Assembly (NCBI GenBank): GCA_044235425.1
Contig: JBIIHW010000011.1
Coordinates: 62,001-126,000 of the forward strand
From: JBJSXJ01 sp044235425
Lineage (GTDB): Bacteria; Planctomycetota; Planctomycetia; Pirellulales; Pirellulaceae
Direction: 5' to 3'
Length of the DNA: 64,000 bases
Part shown: in pieces, positions 17,183 to 26,950 of the stretch
Numbering within the stretch: the stretch's first letter is position 1
Layout of the letters: every line of letters starts with the position of its first letter
Notes under the pieces: model-generated
Told to the model about the DNA's origin: nothing
Database searches by the model: none
What the model saw: only the letters and a program-made list of their open reading frames with translations
Translations under genes and position numbers: made by a program

Positions 17183-18652
17183 ATGACCATGAAAGCAAAA
17201 TGGAAGAAGTTGGCGTTCCTGGCGGCAGCCGCGCTCTCCCCGGCAGAAATGCTCGTGGCACAGCAACCGGCTCAGCCCATTCCAACCCGAGCCGTGGCGG
17301 CGGAAGCCTTCCTGCCTCCGCTGGCCGCCGGACCAAGCTCCGTTCAGCCCGCGGTGGGTTACGATGGATCGCGCCGAGTGGCGGCGACGGGGGGGAGTCA
17401 GCCCATTCCCGTGCCGAGCGCCCCCGGTGCACTCATGCCCGGTCGGCCAGCACCCATCCCACAGCTGCCGGTACCGCCCGGTTTCGAGTCTCCGCATCTG
17501 GCTCCAGGCGACCAAGGCGGAATTCAACCAGTTGATTACCACGGGATGGAAGGTGCCAGCAACGATACACTGATCGATCGCTTCCTCGGCGGCGGCGGCT
17601 ACGAACTCGGCTGGTACGGCGGCTTCGAATATCTGTTCACGTGGCAAAAGGGAGCGAGTCTGCCGGCGCTCGTGACCACCTCCACCGCCCCAGACCTGCC
17701 TGTCCTACCCGGCTCACCGCTGCTGTATGGCGATCAACAGATTGGCAATCGCCTGCTCTCGGGAGGCCGCATCACCGTCGGCAAATGGCTCGATAGCGCC
17801 GATACGCTGGGCGTCGTCGTGCGGATGCTGGCGGTTGAAGGCGATCGCAGCGGCTACTCGACGGACTCCACCGCCAATCCTGTGATCGGTCGTCCGTTTT
17901 ACAACACGGATCCCCTAGTAAATGCTCCCGACGCCTTCCTCGCCGCATACCCGAACCTCACCACAGGCAATCTGCGAGTTTCCACAAACAATGATCTCCT
18001 GGCGGGCGATTTGCTGTTCCGAGTGAACGTCGACGGAGATTCTTGCAGCCGCACCGATTTGATCGGCGGTTACACCTACACGCAGCTCGACAATGGACTC
18101 TCCATTCGCTCAGTGTCGCAAGGCACCGGCACGGTGATCCCGATCGATTCGCAGATCATCGTGCAAGACACCTTCAGCACTCGCAACGAATTCAACGGTG
18201 GTACGATCGGCTTGTGGCACGAACGTAGTCGCGGCTATTGGACCGTCTCCACCCTGGGCAAAATCAGCTTCGGTGAAACGTATCAGTCGATCACGATCAA
18301 CGGCACCAACCAAGCCATCGATCCGGCTGGCGGTAGCACGCTGATGCCCGGTGGCCTGCTGGCTCAACCCTCCAACATCGGTTTCCACAGTCGCCACAAG
18401 ACAACCTATGTACCCGAAGTCGCCTTCAACTTGACTCGGCGAATCACCGATCGCCTCGACTTCACCATGGGCTACACCTTTATTTACTGGTCGTCGATGC
18501 TGCTCGCCGCTGATCACCTGGACAATCAGGTGAACGGCACGCAGTTCCAAGGTGGTCAGTTGGTGGGACCGGCGAATCCGGCTTTCCCTGGATTCCGTGA
18601 CACCGACTACTGGCTGCATGCCATGAGCATGGGGATCAACTTCCGCTTCTAA
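17183..18652 (+). CDS. BBP7-type (DUF1551) outer-membrane beta-barrel protein
   Basis: A 489-residue exported protein. The N-terminus has a signal peptide (KWKKLAFLAAAALSPAEML) and a Pro/Ala-rich linker to about residue 135. The remainder is the BBP7 family, known mainly from planctomycetes. It shows WYGGFEYLFTWQKG, LLSGGRITVGKWL and alternating strands, and the C-terminal strand ends in an aromatic, GINFRF, as expected for Bam-inserted barrels. The ATG at 17183 is used because AAGGA lies 8 bases before it; ATGs at 17174 and 17189 are alternatives. Likely role: an outer-membrane porin or structural barrel; its substrate is unknown. It is monocistronic, with a hairpin directly after it. Confidence 0.8.
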   Translation: MTMKAKWKKLAFLAAAALSPAEMLVAQQPAQPIPTRAVAAEAFLPPLAAGPSSVQPAVGYDGSRRVAATGGSQPIPVPSAPGALMPGRPAPIPQLPVPPGFESPHLAPGDQGGIQPVDYHGMEGASNDTLIDRFLGGGGYELGWYGGFEYLFTWQKGASLPALVTTSTAPDLPVLPGSPLLYGDQQIGNRLLSGGRITVGKWLDSADTLGVVVRMLAVEGDRSGYSTDSTANPVIGRPFYNTDPLVNAPDAFLAAYPNLTTGNLRVSTNNDLLAGDLLFRVNVDGDSCSRTDLIGGYTYTQLDNGLSIRSVSQGTGTVIPIDSQIIVQDTFSTRNEFNGGTIGLWHERSRGYWTVSTLGKISFGETYQSITINGTNQAIDPAGGSTLMPGGLLAQPSNIGFHSRHKTTYVPEVAFNLTRRITDRLDFTMGYTFIYWSSMLLAADHLDNQVNGTQFQGGQLVGPANPAFPGFRDTDYWLHAMSMGINFRF

Positions 18653-18661
18653 GCGGAAGAA

Positions 18662-18685
18662 AATCCCCTTCGATGGGTGGGGATT
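18662..18685 (+). terminator. Possible hairpin terminator after the barrel gene
   Basis: AATCCCC pairs perfectly with GGGGATT across a 10-base loop, 9 bases after the stop codon. There is no U-run, so it could equally be a stabilising 3' hairpin. Confidence 0.4.
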
Positions 18686-18723
18686 CCTGAAATCACGGGT
18701 GTTCATCGCTATGATGATCGCCC

Positions 18724-19947
18724 ATGACAAACTCGGAAAACTTCAGCTCCGTGAATTCTGCTGCTGCAGTGTCTGCGACCTCGGCCGCAGTCGGCCCTCC
18801 GGTGAATGTCCCCGCCGCGGACTGCCCCTTGGTTCTTCACGTTCGCGTCGTAACGGGACCGGGTGGTGGACCGGAAAAGACGATTCTGAATTCGCCGCGA
18901 TTCCTCGGTCCCTTGGGTTATCGAGCCAAGCTGGCGTATCTGCATCCGCCGCATGATCCCGGTTTTGACCGGCTGCGCGAGCGGGCAGCGGCTCTTAATG
19001 CCGAGCTGATTTCTCTACCGGATCGTGGCGCCTTCGACTTACGCGGACTCTGGCAACTCATTCGGCTTTGTCGCCGCGAGCGAGTCGCGATCTGGCATGC
19101 TCACGACTACAAAAGCAACGTCTTCGGTTTGATCGTCCGCTGCTTTACGCGCCTCAAGCTGGTGACGACCTTGCACGGCTGGACCGACCTGACCGGTCGC
19201 ATTCCGCTCTATATGAAAATTGATAAATGGTGCCTGAAGTACTACCGCAAATCGATCTGTGTGTCGGATGATCTGCGGGAGGTCTGTCTGCAGGTGGGAG
19301 TTCCGCCCGACCGCTGCGAGGTGGTCTACAATGCCATCGACACGGTCGATTATCAGCGCACCAAGACAGTCGCTCAGGCGAAGGTTGAGATGGGCGCACC
19401 GCCCGATGGGGTGCTGATCGGAGCGGTCGCTCGCCTGTCCCCGGAAAAGGCCTTCGATCGACTCATCGAAGCCACGGTCGCACTGCGTCGAGCGGGTTAT
19501 CCGGTGTACCTTTGGATTGCGGGTGAAGGAGGTTGGCGACCGGACCTGGAGCGACTCATCCAACAGCTGGACTGCGGCAGCTATGTGCGGCTGTTGGGGC
19601 ATATTCACGATCCAAAAACCTTCTATCAGGCACTCGATATCTTTGCGCTGAGCAGCATTCGGGAGGGCCTGCCCAACGTGGTGCTGGAGGCAATGGCTTA
19701 CGGCACTCCGCTCCTAGCGACTGCCGTGAACGCGGTGCCGGTGTTGGTCGAAGACCAGCGCAGCGGCGTGCTCGTGGCGCCCGGAGATACCGCCGCACTC
19801 GAACGTGGTCTCCGTCAATTGCTGGACCATCCCGAGCAGGCGCGCAGCATGGGACTGGCCGCGAGGCAACGTGTCGAAGAAAAGTTTTCTTTCCAGCGAC
19901 GTATGGAAAAGATCGCTCGGATCTATCGCGAAGTGCTTAGCGACTGA
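18724..19947 (+). CDS. GT4-type glycosyltransferase
   Basis: A 407-residue GT-B-fold glycosyltransferase. The N-terminal Rossmann half holds RVVTGPGGGPEKTILN (glycine-rich acceptor loop) and VAIWHAHDYKSNVFGL. The C-terminal half begins with GAVARLSPEKAFDRLIEA and contains REGLPNVVLEAMAYGTPLLA, the E-x7-E nucleotide-sugar site of GT4 enzymes. Residues ERGLRQLLDHPEQARSMGL end the fold. It transfers a sugar from an activated donor to a lipid or glycan, but neither donor nor acceptor can be read. No signal peptide is present; it is cytoplasmic or membrane-peripheral. Its 3' end overlaps the convergent acyltransferase by 11 bp, which suggests both may act on the same surface glycan (inference). 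Confidence 0.88.
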   Translation: MTNSENFSSVNSAAAVSATSAAVGPPVNVPAADCPLVLHVRVVTGPGGGPEKTILNSPRFLGPLGYRAKLAYLHPPHDPGFDRLRERAAALNAELISLPDRGAFDLRGLWQLIRLCRRERVAIWHAHDYKSNVFGLIVRCFTRLKLVTTLHGWTDLTGRIPLYMKIDKWCLKYYRKSICVSDDLREVCLQVGVPPDRCEVVYNAIDTVDYQRTKTVAQAKVEMGAPPDGVLIGAVARLSPEKAFDRLIEATVALRRAGYPVYLWIAGEGGWRPDLERLIQQLDCGSYVRLLGHIHDPKTFYQALDIFALSSIREGLPNVVLEAMAYGTPLLATAVNAVPVLVEDQRSGVLVAPGDTAALERGLRQLLDHPEQARSMGLAARQRVEEKFSFQRRMEKIARIYREVLSD

Positions 19948-21166
19948 GAAGGTATCGCGCGAGTGGACGTTCGATCCAGCGATAGCTCACAAGAGCCAAA
20001 CTGATCGTCCCCAGTACGACCAGCAGCAATTGCCCGCTTGGGCTGAGCTGCAGCGCTGGAGCGATTGCGGGAAACAGCATGAGTCCTGGGAGTTGCCACA
20101 TGAAGAGGGAAAAGCTGGCATCGCCCAGGGGCTTCCACAAGCGCAGTGCCAAGAATTTCGCGATGGAGCCCCGGCCGGCTGCCAGATCCAACACGACAAG
20201 GTAATACAGCGGTGCGAGCGAACCATGACGCAGCACAAACCCCGGCACCTGCCGTGGAGTTTCCCCCAGCCAACCCGCCGGTATCTCCTGCGGTAGTATC
20301 TGCACTCCCAGAATCACGACCGCGGCAAGATCGCCGAGTGACAGCCATGGCTGCCCGGCCCTTGGCACGGTCGCTGCCCGCGCTGTCTGGCGGTCTTGGA
20401 ATACTCGCGCCAGGAGCAGCCCCATGACAAAATGGGGTAGCCATAAAAGCGGATTGCGCATCACGAGTTCGGACCACCAGTCCTGCGGCGCTGGCTGCCC
20501 CGAGCCTCGCTTGGCCAGGTAAATCAGGGAGGGAATGAGTGACATGAGCGGTAAGAGAATTAGGGCGTTGCGCCGTTTCGTCGAGTTCCAGCGGGAGACG
20601 CGCGGAGCCAGCCAGGGAAAAACCGCATAGAAGAAGACCACGCATGACAAAGCCCAAGTCGGGAAGTTCCAGCTGAGTGCAAAGCGCGGTGACCAGGCTT
20701 GTAGCAGGCCGGCGCTCAGAAGACCGCTCACCATCACATCGCTGGCGGTCATGCCGAACTGGTTGGCCATCATGACGGTCGGTAGGGCCGCCACGACCAG
20801 CAGCAGCAAATGCAGCGGATAGATCCGAGCCGCTCGCGCTTGCCAGAATGCTCGGCTCGCTAATACCGGTTGCCCGGCGTCGTCCAGATAGAGATAGGCA
20901 AGAACGAATCCGGAAAGCAGAAAGAAGAGACTGGTGGAGCAGTAGCCGCGTTCGATCAGGCTCAGGACCGGCTGCGGCAGCGTATCAAAGATTGCGAACG
21001 TAAACGGCGTGCCTGGCATCTTGTGAAAGGCCAGGATGTGAAACAGAAAGAGCTGCAAAGCGGCTAGGAAACGCAGGCCATGCAGAGCGGGAATTTCCGG
21101 CGGGCGTGTGCGAGTTGCTGCAGGTTCACGCGCGACGGAGTCAGGATCGAGGGCGGCAGAGTTCAT
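19937..21166 (-). CDS. Membrane acyltransferase of the acyltransferase-3 family
   Basis: A 409-residue polytopic protein of the OafA/acyltransferase-3 type. The N-terminal region reads PALHGLRFLAALQLFLFHIL, where the conserved R and the F-H pair match the family motif. About ten hydrophobic helices follow, with YCSTSLFFLLSGFVLAYLYL and, at the end, RWIERPLARYLL. Such enzymes move acetyl or other acyl groups onto sugars of surface polysaccharides or lipids. The convergent glycosyltransferase overlaps by 11 bp. The start codon is the ATG giving MNSAALDPDSV; no strong ribosome site is seen. Confidence 0.88.
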   Translation of the reverse strand: MNSAALDPDSVAREPAATRTRPPEIPALHGLRFLAALQLFLFHILAFHKMPGTPFTFAIFDTLPQPVLSLIERGYCSTSLFFLLSGFVLAYLYLDDAGQPVLASRAFWQARAARIYPLHLLLLVVAALPTVMMANQFGMTASDVMVSGLLSAGLLQAWSPRFALSWNFPTWALSCVVFFYAVFPWLAPRVSRWNSTKRRNALILLPLMSLIPSLIYLAKRGSGQPAPQDWWSELVMRNPLLWLPHFVMGLLLARVFQDRQTARAATVPRAGQPWLSLGDLAAVVILGVQILPQEIPAGWLGETPRQVPGFVLRHGSLAPLYYLVVLDLAAGRGSIAKFLALRLWKPLGDASFSLFMWQLPGLMLFPAIAPALQLSPSGQLLLVVLGTISLALVSYRWIERPLARYLLSR

Positions 21167-21209
21167 GCCGCAGCATGATAGCTCTGCCGACTGACCCTAC
21201 CAAGAGTGA

Positions 21210-24200
21210 TTAAGACAGGGCTGCGGCCAGTGCCGCATCCACGGCGGCAGCGTAGTTGTCACCGCCACCACCCAGGGCTGCGGCAAGCATCTCCGCCGTC
21301 CCAGACTCCTCGACACTTGGCCCTTCTCCTTCAGCCCGCTCCCCTTCCCCGGTGCCCTGCGCCACTTGGTTGAAGATGAAGTCGTTGAAGCCACCCACCA
21401 CATAGCTCACCACTCGACCAGTCGTATCGATTTGATTACGAAGGCGAGCGGAATTCATGCTAATGGTGGTTTGGAAGATGCGGTTCGATGCGTCTCGCAC
21501 TCGCAATACCGCCGACTGCCGGTCGGCAGCCAACGTGAACGAGCTCAGGCTGTAGCCCGTCCAACCATCGCGGAAACTGTACCAATCCAAATCCTGATTG
21601 GCCGTGTCTTGGAAGGAGAACAGGATACCACGCAAAGTTTCGGTGGTGCCATTCAGCTTCGTGGCGGTCGACGCGAGCAGGTTGTTCATCGACAAGAACG
21701 CGGAACTCAAGCTGCGTTCGCCAAAATTGTTTTCCGTATAGACGTGCTGTGAGGCGTTGATGTTTTCGTTCAGCGTCTGAGCAAAACGGAAGACGTCATT
21801 CGAGTTGACGGTAATTGGGCCACCGCCCGTCTCTCGGCCGTCAACCATGTTGGCTGGCTGAGCCTGGCGAATGAGATACTCGCCCGGTGCCAGTCCCTCA
21901 AACTGGTAGAAACCATCGCGGTTCGTCGTCACCGTGCGGGGAGCAATCGTTTGACTGGTCACGGCATTGAAACCCGTGATCGTCACATCGATGCCGGCGA
22001 GCGGAGTTTCATTGCTGCCGCGGATGCCGTCGTTGTTCAGGTCGGTGTAAACATAGCCGGAAACCGTCACGGGCACGAAGTTCAGCACGCTCACGTTCAC
22101 CGTGGCTTGCGACGTCAAAGGCGTGGGAACTCCATTGGTCGTCCCGTCATCCTGAATCGTGTAAGTGAAGGAGTCTGGACCTTCGTAGCCGGTATTAGGG
22201 GTGTACACCACCGCGCCATTGACGAGCTGCACGCTCCCGTTGCTGGCGCTGCCGACAGCGATGATCGTTAGCTTTTGATTCGATTCATTCGCGGGACCGG
22301 CGATGTCGTTCGCGGTGAGTAAGCTAGCGGGATAGGTGACCGCTCCGCCATTTTTCACCGCAATTACGTCAACATTGTTGGCCGTCGGTTGATTGTTTAC
22401 TTCCGTGACCGTAACCGTCACGGTCCCCGTCGCGGTCTTGAAATCGTTGGCCGCGGGCGAGCCGCTCTGGCCGTTGTCCTGCACTTCATAGGTGAACGTA
22501 TCGGTGCCAAAGAAACTCGCCTTCGGTGTGTAAGTAATCACGCCACCGGTGAGCTGCACCGTGCCACCCTGGGTGGAAGTAGGCGAGACGCTGAGAATCG
22601 TCAGCGTTTGGTTCGACTCGTCTGTCGCGCCCGCTGGTCCCGGCAGGTCATTGCCGGCGAGTGTTGCGGCAGAAATCGTTACCGCCGAGTCTTCGGCAGT
22701 CGTGGCGGTATCCGCCGTGGCGATCGGAGCATCGTTGACGGGTGCCAAGTTGATCGTGACCGTGGCCGTCGACGACAGCGGGGCGGGTACACCGCCCGTC
22801 GTGCCATTATCCGTGATCTGATACGTAAATGAATCCGGACCACCATTCAGATCGTTCAAGAAGGCGGGCGGAGTGTACGTGATCTGACTGCCATTGATGG
22901 TCACCGTTCCTCCCTTGGCCGTCGTGCCGCTGGGCAGCGTAACCGTGAGCGTCTGACCGTTTTCGTTCGCTGGGCCCTTGCTGTCGTTGAGCGTTAACGT
23001 GCTGGTCGAAATCAATTTCACCGAGCCTTCGTTCGCTGCCACCGTATCCGGATCGGCCGTCGGTGCATCATTCACTTCGGACACCGTAATGCTCACCGTG
23101 GCTGTCGAGTCGAGGCCACCGTTGGCGGTACCTTCCGAGGAGTCATTAATCGTGTAGGTGAAGGATGTCGAGCCGTTGAAATCAGCCGCTGGTACGAAGT
23201 TCAAAAGGTCGCCCACTCGCGTGACCGTTCCCGTTCCAGTGGCCGGCTGGGTGAAGGACTTCAGCACGAGGGTGGCACCGGCGTTCGGTACGTCGTTTAC
23301 CAGCACGTTGAATTGATTGGCGGTCGCCATATCGGTCGAGTCTTCGACGACGGTGAAACTATCGGCGAAGGCCACGGGACGCACTTTCGGCTTCACGTCC
23401 ACGGTGATCGTATCCGTGTCCGTCAGCGGGGTACTGGTAAAACCGGTGGCTCCGAGGTCATTGGTGACCATCGTAATCGTGGCGGTGCCAATGAAATTGT
23501 TGAGCGGATTGGCATCTTTACGAGGAGCGTAAACCAAGCCATTGCTAAGCGTATTGTTGATCGACGTGAGCGAACCGTTGATCGTGACGCTCGTCGAACC
23601 ATTACCCGTGATTTGAGCACCCTGTGCCGCGGCACTGAGCGTCAAAATACCGGCCGTCGCGGGCGTTAACGACAAGGTGACGCGAATCGAAGAAGTGCCC
23701 GCATCGATATCGCTGGTCTGAATGCGATTGCCGTTGGCGTTCGAGAACGTCAGCGAGGTCTCTTCCGTCGTGCTTTGAGCACCGGGCACAATATTCTGCG
23801 GCGCGTCATTCACCGCTCGCACGGTAATGGTGAGCGTGTCGGTATCGGTGAGCACAGGTGCCCCGTTCAAACCAGTATTTCCCAGGTCGCTGGACACCAT
23901 CACGATGGTAGCCGTGCCCGTTGTGCCCGACGACGGGAAATTGGCATTCGGCGTGTAGGTCATGCCCGCCAAAGCGGCCGTGATGTTTGTTTGCGAGCCG
24001 CTGAGTTGCAGGCTGGTGGAATTGTTGCCCACCACCGTCACGCCGGTCGGACTGTCCGAGGTAAGTTGCAACACACCATTGGTGGCGGTGAGCGAGACGC
24101 TGATGTTCGCCGTGTCCGCATCGATGTCGCTCACCGAAAATGCCGTCGCACCGCTGAAGGTGAGTACGGAGTCTTCATTGATTGTCTGGGCGGTCGGAAT

Positions 24201-25781
24201 GGAGTTCACGGGAGCGTCATTGACGGGTGTGACCGTCACATTGACCGTGGCTGTCGCAGTATTCCCCTGACCATCGCCCATCGTGTACGCGAATGATGTG
24301 GAACCAAAGAAGTTTGCAGCCGGGGTAAAGATCAAGCGGTCATCGGCAGGCGTGTTCGTACCGCGATTGTCCAGTCGTACCGAACCACCGGTCACCGTTT
24401 GCGGATAGGCGCCGATAATCTGCTTCGTACCGCCCTGATTCAGCAGGTCATTGGCCAGCACGTCAATCGTGACACCACTCGTGGTATCCTCGGCCACCGT
24501 TGCCGAATCATTCGTGGCCACCACGGCCTGAAGCACATTCACGGTCACACTGTTAAACAGAATCTGTTCGCTGGGGATGGCGGTGTTGATCCCGTGGAGC
24601 AGCACTTTGCCGGCCACGGTATCCGACGGATCGCCCGTAAACGTGGCCGTGCCCGGCCCCGTGGCAGTCACTTGAAAGTCAAATACTTGACGATTCGTAC
24701 CGCTGGAGGTCACGAAGTCCGCAGCCCCTGCCTCGTTGATGATGTTCGTATTAGTGCCATCTCCGTCCTCCGCGCGAATCGTGTCCCGGTAACGGGGCGC
24801 AAACGAGAACGACCGCAAGAAGTCGGTGGGGCTCGTGGTCGAGGTACCGCTGAGCTGCGTGACGGAAACGGCCAGCGACGTCGACGTCGTGAGCATTTCC
24901 TGCACGTTAGTGTTGGCGAACTTGCCACCAAAACGGACGACAAAATTGTAGGTCTCGTCAAGGTTCGACAGGGACTTGGGCGGTGATTCCACCACCACTT
25001 CACCTGGATCAACCATGTTCAAAGCGACCAACTTATTTAGAATTGCGGTGCGCGTGCCGGCGGGATTGCTCGCATCGAAATCAATATCCGTCGTCGTCTC
25101 CGTCGCACTCGTCGAGGGGTTCCGTAGCGTCAGCTTGAACGCGCCAGTCTCGGGAGCACCGTTGATGGTGATCAGCTGATTCTCGCGTCGGTCGACGCTT
25201 ACCGTTGACGAGTCATAGAGGATATCGAGGTAGGCTGCAGCTACGCCCGACGGGGCGGTGCGCAAATCCTGGGCCGAGGTACGGATGAGGAACTTCTGGC
25301 CCACCTGCACGCTCGGTGTGCCATTGACCACCGGCAGCGCCGTCCCGTCCAGTTTGACGGCGGTCAGCGTCAGGGCCACCAAATTGCCCGTCTCGCCTTC
25401 GCCGTTGAGCAAGTTGATCAGCCGCAAAGCATCTTGCGGTGTGATCCAGCTGTCGTTGTTCACGTCGAGTTTGTAGGCGGCTGATTCGGCTTCACCACCG
25501 GCAACGAGTCCGGCGCCCGTGCCACTGGCCGTTTGTGCCGAGGCGAGCAGACGCGGACCCACGCTGTTCAGGTCATTGATGACCACCAAGGCGTCGAGTG
25601 GAGTGAGCGATTGATCGAGGTCCACGTCTCCCGGGAAGCTCGGGTTATGCCAGGGATTGGCATCTGCCGCCATCATCGAGCGGGTTTCGAGTGTTTCCGA
25701 AAAGAGCCGCCGCTGTTGACGACGACGTAGACGTTCTTGAATGCTCGGGCGGAAACGGCCGTTGGTCGTGCTCATGATCAA
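21210..25781 (-). CDS. Giant secreted Ig/cadherin-like repeat protein with dockerin-like repeats
   Basis: A 1523-residue protein. The first 40 residues carry a basic stretch and LFSETLETRSMMAAD, resembling the LEPRxLL-type N-terminal motif of large planctomycete surface proteins. Two calcium-binding dockerin-like repeats follow (GDVDLDQSLTPLDALVVIND and LDVNNDSWITPQDALRLINL). The middle, about 410-1240, is a tandem of 95-130-residue cadherin/Ig-like modules marked by repeated VNDAP and by TPNANF-like strands. Near 1245-1335 is an SdrD-B/Cna-like module (VYTDLNNDGIRGSNETPLAG). The C-terminus is Ala/Gly-rich. Probably a surface adhesin or matrix protein. ATGs at 25781 and 25775 are both possible. 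No secretion partner is adjacent. Confidence 0.85.
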   Translation of the reverse strand: MIMSTTNGRFRPSIQERLRRRQQRRLFSETLETRSMMAADANPWHNPSFPGDVDLDQSLTPLDALVVINDLNSVGPRLLASAQTASGTGAGLVAGGEAESAAYKLDVNNDSWITPQDALRLINLLNGEGETGNLVALTLTAVKLDGTALPVVNGTPSVQVGQKFLIRTSAQDLRTAPSGVAAAYLDILYDSSTVSVDRRENQLITINGAPETGAFKLTLRNPSTSATETTTDIDFDASNPAGTRTAILNKLVALNMVDPGEVVVESPPKSLSNLDETYNFVVRFGGKFANTNVQEMLTTSTSLAVSVTQLSGTSTTSPTDFLRSFSFAPRYRDTIRAEDGDGTNTNIINEAGAADFVTSSGTNRQVFDFQVTATGPGTATFTGDPSDTVAGKVLLHGINTAIPSEQILFNSVTVNVLQAVVATNDSATVAEDTTSGVTIDVLANDLLNQGGTKQIIGAYPQTVTGGSVRLDNRGTNTPADDRLIFTPAANFFGSTSFAYTMGDGQGNTATATVNVTVTPVNDAPVNSIPTAQTINEDSVLTFSGATAFSVSDIDADTANISVSLTATNGVLQLTSDSPTGVTVVGNNSTSLQLSGSQTNITAALAGMTYTPNANFPSSGTTGTATIVMVSSDLGNTGLNGAPVLTDTDTLTITVRAVNDAPQNIVPGAQSTTEETSLTFSNANGNRIQTSDIDAGTSSIRVTLSLTPATAGILTLSAAAQGAQITGNGSTSVTINGSLTSINNTLSNGLVYAPRKDANPLNNFIGTATITMVTNDLGATGFTSTPLTDTDTITVDVKPKVRPVAFADSFTVVEDSTDMATANQFNVLVNDVPNAGATLVLKSFTQPATGTGTVTRVGDLLNFVPAADFNGSTSFTYTINDSSEGTANGGLDSTATVSITVSEVNDAPTADPDTVAANEGSVKLISTSTLTLNDSKGPANENGQTLTVTLPSGTTAKGGTVTINGSQITYTPPAFLNDLNGGPDSFTYQITDNGTTGGVPAPLSSTATVTINLAPVNDAPIATADTATTAEDSAVTISAATLAGNDLPGPAGATDESNQTLTILSVSPTSTQGGTVQLTGGVITYTPKASFFGTDTFTYEVQDNGQSGSPAANDFKTATGTVTVTVTEVNNQPTANNVDVIAVKNGGAVTYPASLLTANDIAGPANESNQKLTIIAVGSASNGSVQLVNGAVVYTPNTGYEGPDSFTYTIQDDGTTNGVPTPLTSQATVNVSVLNFVPVTVSGYVYTDLNNDGIRGSNETPLAGIDVTITGFNAVTSQTIAPRTVTTNRDGFYQFEGLAPGEYLIRQAQPANMVDGRETGGGPITVNSNDVFRFAQTLNENINASQHVYTENNFGERSLSSAFLSMNNLLASTATKLNGTTETLRGILFSFQDTANQDLDWYSFRDGWTGYSLSSFTLAADRQSAVLRVRDASNRIFQTTISMNSARLRNQIDTTGRVVSYVVGGFNDFIFNQVAQGTGEGERAEGEGPSVEESGTAEMLAAALGGGGDNYAAAVDAALAAALS

Positions 25782-26142
25782 TCAGTCCCTCAATCGCAAA
25801 TGAGATTGAAGCCGGTACGGGGTAAACTCCAACCTGCCATCCAACGATGGCTCGGTACGAAAACAACGTTCTCTCACTCTCCATCGGTCGCCGGGTAGGG
25901 TTACGTCGAGTTTTACTGGCAAGACTAGCCGACTATGTGACGCGATCCTGCGTCGCTGCTAGATAAGTTTCGCCAGACTTCGCGTCTTAACGCATTTTGC
26001 CAGGGCGAACCCGGATGACGACTTTTGCTACCCTATCGCGACAGCGCGAAAGCAGCAATTTTTTTGCGCGTGCTTCCCGAAAAAAACGAATCGCACTTGG
26101 TTAAACAGACAAGTCCGATGAATTTGGGAGTTGACCAGATGA
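25782..26142. other. Intergenic region upstream of the giant protein gene
   Basis: No gene supported. It holds the leader and promoter of the giant gene (minus strand). A small plus-strand frame at 26025-26228 runs into the antisense of the phosphatase gene and has no ribosome site or recognisable product. No repeat or clear hairpin was seen. Confidence 0.5.
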
Positions 26143-26811
26143 TCAAGGATTCTCAGCAGCCAGCGAGCGAACTTCACCATATTTGCTCACTTGCCAAACT
26201 TGCCCAGATTCAATGTCGAGTGCCGTGAGCCAGCCACCAAGAAAGCAGCCGGTGTCCAGGCAAATCAGGTGGCCGATGTTTAAGATGTTGCCTGTGCGCT
26301 GAGGCGTGTGGCCGACGACTGCGATTTTTCCCGATTGGTGCTCCATCGGAGTAAACGTCGTCAGATGCTGCCACAACGCCATCTGCTCGGGCTGTTCGGC
26401 GATGGGCTGATCGGGGACATAGTTGGCATGCACAAAGAAATGACGTTCCGTCTCATAGTACCGCCGACAATTCCGCACGAACTCCCAGTGCGATTCGGGG
26501 ATGTCGGCAAAACTGCCGCCGTAGCTGATGAGCGTCTCGTTACCGCCGCATTGCTGCAGCCAGAAATCGTTGGGCTCCGGAGATTCGCGAGCACTTTGCA
26601 GCAGCACTTCATGGTTGCCAAGCAGGGTGATAACTTCGCAGTGCTGTTGCAGGGATAGAATCTGTTCGATCACGTTGCGACTGTTCGCACCGCGATCGAC
26701 ATAGTCACCCAGAAAAATGATTCGGTCCTCCCGCGCGGGGCGGATTTGTTCCAGCAGCACGGACAGCGCCAAGGAGCAGCCGTGGATGTCACCAATGGCA
26801 ATCGTTCTCAT
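26143..26811 (-). CDS. Metallophosphoesterase / PPP-type serine-threonine phosphatase
   Basis: A 222-residue protein with the PPP-family metal motifs in order: GDIHG (residues 7-11), GDYVDRG (about 35-41) and GNHE (about 66-69), then the later metal histidines in HANYVP and GHTPQR. This is the compact bacterial phosphatase fold also seen in diadenosine tetraphosphatase-like enzymes. It hydrolyses phosphoprotein or nucleotide phosphate esters with two metal ions; the substrate cannot be told. It is cytosolic and stands alone between the giant gene and the divergent M24 peptidase gene. The start is ATG giving MRTIAIGDIHG. Confidence 0.88.
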   Translation of the reverse strand: MRTIAIGDIHGCSLALSVLLEQIRPAREDRIIFLGDYVDRGANSRNVIEQILSLQQHCEVITLLGNHEVLLQSARESPEPNDFWLQQCGGNETLISYGGSFADIPESHWEFVRNCRRYYETERHFFVHANYVPDQPIAEQPEQMALWQHLTTFTPMEHQSGKIAVVGHTPQRTGNILNIGHLICLDTGCFLGGWLTALDIESGQVWQVSKYGEVRSLAAENP

Positions 26812-26950
26812 TTAGCAAACTGTACGGCATTCACCGAATGACGAAAAGATGGTGAATGCTTTCCTCGCGGCCAGCGGGCGGCTACATTCCATAACCCGTG
26901 GATTCTGCATCTCGAACTGGTTCCGTTCGCTTCTCAACTGATTTTCGTTT

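Noticed and set aside
22389..24986. Long antisense frames within the giant surface protein gene
   Set aside because: They result from codon bias of the repeat protein and have no independent features.
26025..26228. Small plus-strand reading frame of 67 codons
   Set aside because: No ribosome site, no recognisable product, and it runs antisense into the phosphatase gene.
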